Assembly: GCF_031456835.1 (NCBI RefSeq)
Contig: NZ_JAVDVK010000001.1
Coordinates: 3,410,001-3,474,000, forward strand
From: Leifsonia shinshuensis
Lineage (GTDB): Bacteria; Actinomycetota; Actinomycetes; Actinomycetales; Microbacteriaceae
Direction: 5' to 3'
Length of the DNA stretch: 64,000 nt
The position numbers and the translations under genes are program-made. Numbering within the stretch: position 1 is the first letter of the stretch; each line of letters starts with the position of its first letter. Below the pieces are notes generated by a model that saw nothing but the letters and a program-made list of their open reading frames with translations, was not told the origin of the DNA and searched no databases. Of this stretch, positions 59,501 through 64,000 are shown one piece after another.

Positions 59501-59527
59501 GACGGGTCGCAGACGGCCCGTGTGACA
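59501..59527 (-). promoter_or_regulatory. ECF41-type promoter of the sigma gene
   Basis: On the minus strand TGTCACA (59527-59521), exactly 16 bases, then CGTC (59504-59501): a perfect match to the published ECF41 signature. It points to the sigma gene (start 59466), suggesting autoregulation. I found no equivalent toward the epimerase gene. Confidence 0.78.
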
Positions 59528-59546
59528 CGTCGACAGGAGAACCGAC

Positions 59547-60362
59547 ATGGATGACATCGTCGTGGTGACCGGTGGGACCGGCAGGATCGGGCGCAGCGTG
59601 GTCCCTCTGCTCTGCGCTGCGGGGCGGGAGGTCCGCGTGCTGAGCCGGCATCCGGAGGCCGCATCCGCCACAGATCCGCGGATCACTCAGGTGGGCGCGG
59701 ACACCGTCGAGGGGCGAGGGCTCGACCGGGCCTTCGCGGGAGCGCACACCGTGCTCCATTTGGCCGGAGGAGCGAGAGGCGACGACCGGGCGGCCCGCAA
59801 TGTCGCGGAGGCGGCACGCCGCTCCGGGGTCGAGCACCTGCTCCTCATCTCCGTGGTCGGGGCAGCCCGGATGCCGATCGGCTATTTCCGGGCGAAGGCC
59901 GAGGCTGAGAGGGTGGTCGCCGCCTCGGGCGTCGGGTGGACCATCCTGGCGGTGTCCCAGCTTCACGAGTTCCTGCTGCCGATGATCCGCGGCCTGTCCC
60001 GGCTTCCGTTCACCCCGGCGCCGCGGGGTCTGCGGTTCGAGCCGGTGCATCGGGCGGAGGTCGCCGAGCGCCTCGCCGAGCTGACGTTGTCGGCGCCGGC
60101 CGGACGGGTCCCCGACCTCGCCGGGCCGGAGGTGCTCGACGTGCCCGAGCTGGTGCGCCGATACAGCGGACGGCGCAGGCGCGTGCTCCCCGTCCGGATC
60201 CCGGGTGCCGTCGGGCGCGCGTACCGGGCGGGCGACAACCTCGCGGGTGCCGCGGCGACGCGCGGCCGCCTCGGCTGGTCCGATTTCGTCCGGGAGCTCG
60301 CGGACGCCCCGGACGGCGGCGGTCTCACGCCCTACGATGATTCGCGTGACCGAGCCCGCTGA
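59547..60362 (+). CDS. NAD(P)-binding epimerase/NmrA-like protein
   Basis: A 271-residue atypical short-chain reductase: N-terminal VVVTGGTGRIGRSVVPLL (Rossmann), DRAARNVAEAARRSGVEHLLLISVVGA, and a YFRAKAEAE segment with the Tyr/Lys pair. It resembles NmrA/epimerase proteins that bind NADPH. GGAGAA precedes the ATG at 59547. It is the epimerase neighbour expected of an ECF41 locus. Its last 17 bases hold the start of the methyltransferase gene. Confidence 0.87.
   Translation: MDDIVVVTGGTGRIGRSVVPLLCAAGREVRVLSRHPEAASATDPRITQVGADTVEGRGLDRAFAGAHTVLHLAGGARGDDRAARNVAEAARRSGVEHLLLISVVGAARMPIGYFRAKAEAERVVAASGVGWTILAVSQLHEFLLPMIRGLSRLPFTPAPRGLRFEPVHRAEVAERLAELTLSAPAGRVPDLAGPEVLDVPELVRRYSGRRRRVLPVRIPGAVGRAYRAGDNLAGAAATRGRLGWSDFVRELADAPDGGGLTPYDDSRDRAR
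60333..60345 (+). promoter_or_regulatory. Leaderless promoter of the methyltransferase inside the epimerase gene
   Basis: TACGAT (60333-60338) and seven bases before the GTG at 60346, within the last codons of the upstream gene. Same -10 and spacing as gabT. Confidence 0.5.
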
Positions 60363-60993
60363 TGTGACGGAGACGCGAGTCGCGTACGACACCGTCGCCG
60401 AGGACTACGCCGAGCTGCTGCGCGATCAGTTGGCGGGCAGTCCGTTCGACCGGGCGATGCTCGGGGTGTTCGCGGAAGAGGTCCGCGCGCTCGGCGGCGG
60501 CCTCGTCGGGGACCTGGGCTGCGGTCCCGGACGGATCGCCGGGCACCTCGCCGGCCTCGGGCTGGAGGTCGTGGGGGTCGACCTCTCGCCGGCGATGGTC
60601 GCGGTCGCGCGGCGTGAGCATCCCGGTCTGCGCTTCGAGGTCGGGTCGATGGCGGCGCTGCCGTTCGCGGACGGATCCCTCGCGGGCGCGCTGGCCTGGT
60701 ACTCCGTCATCCACACCCCCGAGGAGCGACAGCCGGAGCTCTACGGCGAGTTCGCCCGGGCGGTGCGGCCGGGCGGGCTGCTGCTGCTCGCGTTCCAGGT
60801 GGGGGAGGACGTCGTGCACCTGACGCACGCGTACGGTCACGACATCGACCTGCGCACCCGCCGGCAGGACCCGGAACGGGTGCGGCAGCGGCTGCAGGAG
60901 GCGGGGTTCGAGACGGTCGCGGAGCTGATCCGCGAGCCCGTCGCGCCGGAGAAGTCGCCGCAGGGGTACGTGCTCGCCCGCCGCATCCGCTAG
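60346..60993 (+). CDS. SAM-dependent class I methyltransferase
   Basis: A 215-residue Rossmann methyltransferase: VAYDTVAEDYAELL, motif I LVGDLGCGPGRIAGHLA (about 52-68), VVGVDLSPAMVAVARREHP, and post-motif II ALAWYSVIHTPEE. The substrate is unknown. GTG at 60346 gives the normal start of this family and overlaps the epimerase gene by 17 bases. Confidence 0.87.
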   Translation: MTEPADVTETRVAYDTVAEDYAELLRDQLAGSPFDRAMLGVFAEEVRALGGGLVGDLGCGPGRIAGHLAGLGLEVVGVDLSPAMVAVARREHPGLRFEVGSMAALPFADGSLAGALAWYSVIHTPEERQPELYGEFARAVRPGGLLLLAFQVGEDVVHLTHAYGHDIDLRTRRQDPERVRQRLQEAGFETVAELIREPVAPEKSPQGYVLARRIR

Positions 60994-61018
60994 CCCGCGC
61001 TCTGGCGGCGGCCGCCGC

Positions 61019-61047
61019 TTGATAAACATAGGCAAGCTATATATAAT
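61019..61047 (+). promoter_or_regulatory. Consensus promoter of the MarR-MFS operon
   Basis: TTGATA (61019-61024), 17 bases, TATAAT (61042-61047), seven bases before the ATG at 61055: the best sigma-70 promoter in the window and leaderless. ATAG-GCAAG-CTAT within the spacer is a candidate MarR operator. Confidence 0.82.
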
Positions 61048-61054
61048 TGTTCTC

Positions 61055-61519
61055 ATGCCCGAGACCCCCGAACTCCACCAGATCCTCGGCGACCTCGTGG
61101 TCGCCGCGCACCGTCTCACCCGGCTCGCCGCCCGCGTCACCGGCAGCACCGAGTCGCCCGCCACGTGGCGCACGCTCAGCGTCCTCCAGACCAGCGGCCC
61201 CATGCGCCTCGGCGAGCTCGCCACGCAGAGCCGGGTCTCGCAGCCGACGATGACCAAGATCGTCCGCAACCTCGTCGACGCGGAGTGGGTCAAGCGCATC
61301 GCCGACACCGACGACGCGCGCGCCTGGCAGATCGCCGTGACCGACAAGGGGGCGCAGGCGCTGCAGGAGTGGCGCGACGAGCTGTCCGCCGCCCTCGTGC
61401 CGATGTTCTCCGACCTCAGCGACGACGAGCTCGCGGCCATGCGGTCCACCGTGCAGATCATCGGGTCGCGCGTCGACCTCTCGAACGCCGCCTCGGCCGC
61501 TCTGGCCGGCAGCCGCTGA
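61055..61519 (+). CDS. MarR-family regulator
   Basis: A 154-residue MarR protein: winged helix LRLGELATQSRVSQPTMTKIVRNLVDAEWVKRIADTDDARAWQIAVTD (short stretches LGELATQSRVSQPTMTKIV and DTDDARAWQI are the recognition helix and wing), with helical dimer ends. It is co-transcribed with an MFS gene 54 bases downstream, which it likely represses, and its own promoter has a palindrome in the spacer. Confidence 0.92.
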   Translation: MPETPELHQILGDLVVAAHRLTRLAARVTGSTESPATWRTLSVLQTSGPMRLGELATQSRVSQPTMTKIVRNLVDAEWVKRIADTDDARAWQIAVTDKGAQALQEWRDELSAALVPMFSDLSDDELAAMRSTVQIIGSRVDLSNAASAALAGSR

Positions 61520-61573
61520 CCCGCACGATCCTCCTCCCACCACCTCACGACCCCAAGGAGTCGACACACCTCC

Positions 61574-62812
61574 ATGTCGCATGAACGCCCCACCAGCATC
61601 CTGAAACAGCCCACCGCCGTCTGGGCCGTGGCCTTCGCCTCCGTCATCGCCTTCATGGGCATCGGTCTCGTCGACCCGATCCTGCCGGCGATCGCGAAGA
61701 GCCTGCAGGCGACGCCGACCGAGACGGAGATGCTCTTCACGAGCTACCTGCTGATCACGGGCATCGCGATGTTCTTCAGCAGCTGGATCTCCAGCCGCAT
61801 CGGCGCCAAGAAGACGCTGCTGATCGGCCTGGCGCTGATCGTGGTCTTCGCGCTCGCCGCCGGGCTCTCGCAGAACGTCGAGTCGATCATCGGGTTCCGC
61901 GCCGGATGGGGCCTCGGCAACGCGCTCTTCATCTCCACCGCGCTCGCGACCATCGTCGGTGCCGCCTCGGGCGGAACCAGCTCGGCGATCATCCTCTACG
62001 AGGCGGCCCTGGGACTGGGCATCGCGATCGGCCCTCTGCTCGGCGGCCTGCTCGGCAGCTGGAGCTGGCGCGGTCCGTTCTTCGGAACGGCCACGCTGAT
62101 GGCGATCGGCTTCATCGCCATCGTCTCGCTGCTCAAGAAGAACCCCGAGAAGCCGGAGCCGACCCGCCTGTCCGCGCCGTTCCGTGCGCTCGGACGCCCG
62201 GCGCTCGGGTTCCTCGCCGCGGCCGCCCTGTTCTACAACATCGGCTTCTTCGTGCTGCTGGCGTACACGCCGTTCGCGCTCGTGCCGCTGGGCGTCGAGG
62301 ACGCCATCTCGCTCGGCCTGATCTTCTTCGGCTGGGGCGTCGCCCTCGCGATCACGTCGGTGTGGGTCGCACCGCTGCTCACCGCGCGTCTCCCGCGCAC
62401 TCGGGTGCTGTGGCTGGTGATGCCGCTGCTCGCGCTCGACCTGCTCGCCGCCGGCCTGTTCGTGCGGTCGCTCGTCGCCCTGATCGTCTGCGTCGTCGTC
62501 GGCGGCCTGCTGCTCGGCATCCTGAACACGGTGCTCACCGAGTGCGTCATGGAGGCCACGGACCTGCCGCGGTCGGTCGCGTCGAGCGCGTACTCGGGCG
62601 TGCGCTTCCTCGGTGGGGCCATCGCGCCGCCCGCGGCGACCCTGCTCGCCGACACCGTGAGCCCGGCCATGCCGTTCTACGCCGGAGGGATCTCGGTGCT
62701 CGTCGCCGCCGCGCTGATCATGATCGGCCACAAGCACCTGAAGCGTGTGGATGCGCCCCACGAGTCGGTGCAGCAGGAGGCGGAGGTCCTCGCCCTCGCC
62801 GACGCCGACTGA
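61574..62812 (+). CDS. MFS transporter (probable efflux), MarR-controlled
   Basis: A 412-residue major facilitator with 12 helices: FMGIGLVDPILPAIAKSL in helix 1, motif A ISSRIGAKKTLLIGLAL, and motif C ALGLGIAIGPLLGGLLGSWSWRGPF. It resembles drug/proton antiporters of the YjcL/QacA-like DHA1 type. AAGGAG lies 13 bases before the ATG. A strong terminator follows the stop codon. Confidence 0.9.
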   Translation: MSHERPTSILKQPTAVWAVAFASVIAFMGIGLVDPILPAIAKSLQATPTETEMLFTSYLLITGIAMFFSSWISSRIGAKKTLLIGLALIVVFALAAGLSQNVESIIGFRAGWGLGNALFISTALATIVGAASGGTSSAIILYEAALGLGIAIGPLLGGLLGSWSWRGPFFGTATLMAIGFIAIVSLLKKNPEKPEPTRLSAPFRALGRPALGFLAAAALFYNIGFFVLLAYTPFALVPLGVEDAISLGLIFFGWGVALAITSVWVAPLLTARLPRTRVLWLVMPLLALDLLAAGLFVRSLVALIVCVVVGGLLLGILNTVLTECVMEATDLPRSVASSAYSGVRFLGGAIAPPAATLLADTVSPAMPFYAGGISVLVAAALIMIGHKHLKRVDAPHESVQQEAEVLALADAD

Positions 62813-62849
62813 CGACGCCTCCTGGCCGGGAACGATCCCACAGAAACGC

Positions 62850-62884
62850 GAAGAGCCGCCCTGACCTAGCCAGGGCGGCTCTTC
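62850..62884 (+). terminator. Terminator after the MFS gene
   Basis: A perfect 14-bp stem (GAAGAGCCGCCCTG and complement) with a 7-base loop, 37 bases after the stop codon. The remaining 120 bases to the LacI gene show nothing recognisable. Confidence 0.85.
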
Positions 62885-63007
62885 CCGTCATCCGGGCCCC
62901 GAAAGCCCGACGGGCGACCCCATTGATCGGTCGTGCCTACCCGAAAGGCGCGCTCGACTGGATGATCGCGCTTCCATTGTCTCAGACGGCAGCGCGACCG
63001 GTCGCCA

Positions 63008-64000
63008 TCAGCGCGGCGGTGCGGTCGACGAACGGACCACCAGGCTCACCGGGGAGCGCACCGACGTCGCCCGCGGCTCCGCGCCCGCCAGCTCGTCGAG
63101 CAGGATGCGCGCGGCCGTCGCGCCCTGCTCGAACGGATCCTGCGCCATCGTGGTGAGGCCGAAGCCCGCCGCGTAGTCGTGGTCGTCGATCCCGATCACG
63201 GACAGGTCCTCCGGCACGCGCAGGCCGCGGTCGCCGGCGGCGAGGATGGCGCCGAACGCCATCTCGTCGGAGCCCGCGAACACGGCGGTGGGCCGCGGGC
63301 CGGGCCGGTCCAGCAGCCGGTTCATCGCCGCGCGGCTCTCCGGCAGCGAGAACCCGCCCGGGATGACCCACTCGGGCCGCACCGGCAGGCCCGCGTCGCG
63401 CATCGCATCCTTGAAGCCGTGCAGGCGCCCGATCGGCACCTGGCTGTTGAGGCCCTCCTCGTCCTCGCCGCCGAGATGCGCGATGTCGGTGTGACCGAGG
63501 GCGATCAGGTGCGAGGTGGCGGTGTACGCGGTCGACGTCTCGTCGATGCCGACGCTGCGCAGTCCCTTCACCGGGCCGCCGACCACCATGGTGGGGTGAC
63601 CGAGCGTCGAGAGCTGCTCGCGCTCCTCGGTGGTGAAGTCGAGGCACAGCGCGAGGAGCGCGTCCGTGCGCTTGCGCAGGATGCTGCGGTGGAAGACCCG
63701 CTCCCGGTCGCCGCGGTGGCCGCCGAGGTTGAACAGGATCATGTCGTAGCTCGCCGACCGGAGCTCCGCATCCACCCCCTCCAGCACCTGCGTGTAGAAC
63801 CACCGGCTCACCGAGGGGACCACCACGCCCATCGCGAGCGTCCGTCCGCTGGCGAGCCCGGACGCGCTCGACGACGCGACGTAGCCGAGCTCGTCCGCGG
63901 CGCGGCGGACGGCCGCGCGGGTCTTGTCCGACACGTTCGGCAGGCCGCGCAGCGCGCGGGAGACGGTGGCCGTCGAGACCCCGGTCGCGCGCGCGACCTC
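63008..64000 (-). CDS. LacI-family transcriptional regulator (5' end outside the window)
   Basis: A LacI/GalR repressor of which 330 codons are seen; the start lies beyond base 64000. The frame at the edge reads VARATGVSTATVSRALRG, the helix-turn-helix, and then hinge NVSDKTRAAVRRAADELGYV and the sugar-binding domain (FAGSDEMAFGAILAAGDRGLRVPEDLSVIGIDD). It is not next to any sugar operon inside the window, so its target is outside or distant. Confidence 0.9.
   Translation of the reverse strand, partial: EVARATGVSTATVSRALRGLPNVSDKTRAAVRRAADELGYVASSSASGLASGRTLAMGVVVPSVSRWFYTQVLEGVDAELRSASYDMILFNLGGHRGDRERVFHRSILRKRTDALLALCLDFTTEEREQLSTLGHPTMVVGGPVKGLRSVGIDETSTAYTATSHLIALGHTDIAHLGGEDEEGLNSQVPIGRLHGFKDAMRDAGLPVRPEWVIPGGFSLPESRAAMNRLLDRPGPRPTAVFAGSDEMAFGAILAAGDRGLRVPEDLSVIGIDDHDYAAGFGLTTMAQDPFEQGATAARILLDELAGAEPRATSVRSPVSLVVRSSTAPPR

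Noticed and set aside
62885-63007. A tRNA or small RNA after the MFS terminator
   Set aside because: No cloverleaf or T-arm consensus could be assembled and no terminator follows on the plus strand.

Overview
The window is 64 kb of high-GC, gene-dense chromosome from an actinobacterium. The secE-nusG-rplK-rplA and rplJ-rplL operons, a hadA-hadB-murB block, a furA-catalase pair and many transcripts that seem to begin at their start codon suggest a Microbacteriaceae member close to Leifsonia. That placement is my inference from family knowledge; no 16S gene is present. I found no phage, insertion sequence, integrase, CRISPR array or rRNA.

Layout. 1-3.1 kb: end of an L-arabinose operon (araD partial, araB) with a LacI regulator and a palindromic operator. 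3.1-5.1 kb: a hemerythrin-like protein, a secreted trypsin-like protease and a cysteine-free L36 paralogue (RpmJ2) behind a candidate Zur box. 5.3-11.9 kb: aldose epimerase, a very long inverted repeat, a PucR regulator divergent from gabT-gabD, a small DUF3562-type protein and a PhzF enzyme. 11.9-20.8 kb: an ECF sigma factor with a membrane partner, furA-katA, an Na+/H+ antiporter, a TetR regulator divergent from a drug-efflux MFS with twin operators, and a zinc-ribbon GIY-YIG protein. 20.8-27.5 kb: manA, a 27-residue peptide gene with its own promoter and terminator, hadA-hadB-murB, a Gly/Asp-rich membrane protein, and a RecQ helicase fused to a phosphoribosyltransferase-like tail. 27.6-31.2 kb: PspC-type envelope stress genes with a histidine kinase and LuxR regulator. 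31.2-34.1 kb: tRNA-Trp, secE, nusG, rplK, rplA.

34.3-57 kb lies between rplA and rplJ and looks accessory. It holds a sedolisin protease, a GNAT enzyme, a quinone-reductase-like enzyme, a YqaJ nuclease, a divergent sugar-catabolic island (three Gfo/Idh/MocA oxidoreductases plus a fourth, two sugar isomerase/epimerase TIM barrels, ThuA and a ROK regulator), DedA, a cysteine hydrolase, a pentapeptide protein, a MacB-type ABC exporter, an ECF41 sigma factor behind an FAD oxidoreductase, and a two-component system. 57-64 kb: the rplJ-rplL operon with an L10 leader and a possible attenuator, a 47-residue ORF, a second ECF41-like sigma factor divergent from an epimerase-like protein, a methyltransferase, a MarR-MFS pair and a truncated LacI gene at the edge.

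Three patterns cut across the window. First, about 19 genes carry TANNNT (or a one-base variant) 6 or 7 nt before the start codon, the layout expected of leaderless transcripts. Second, both sigma factors with SnoaL-like tails have the ECF41 promoter signature at their locus. Third, the two translation operons share a nearly identical core promoter although they lie 26 kb apart.
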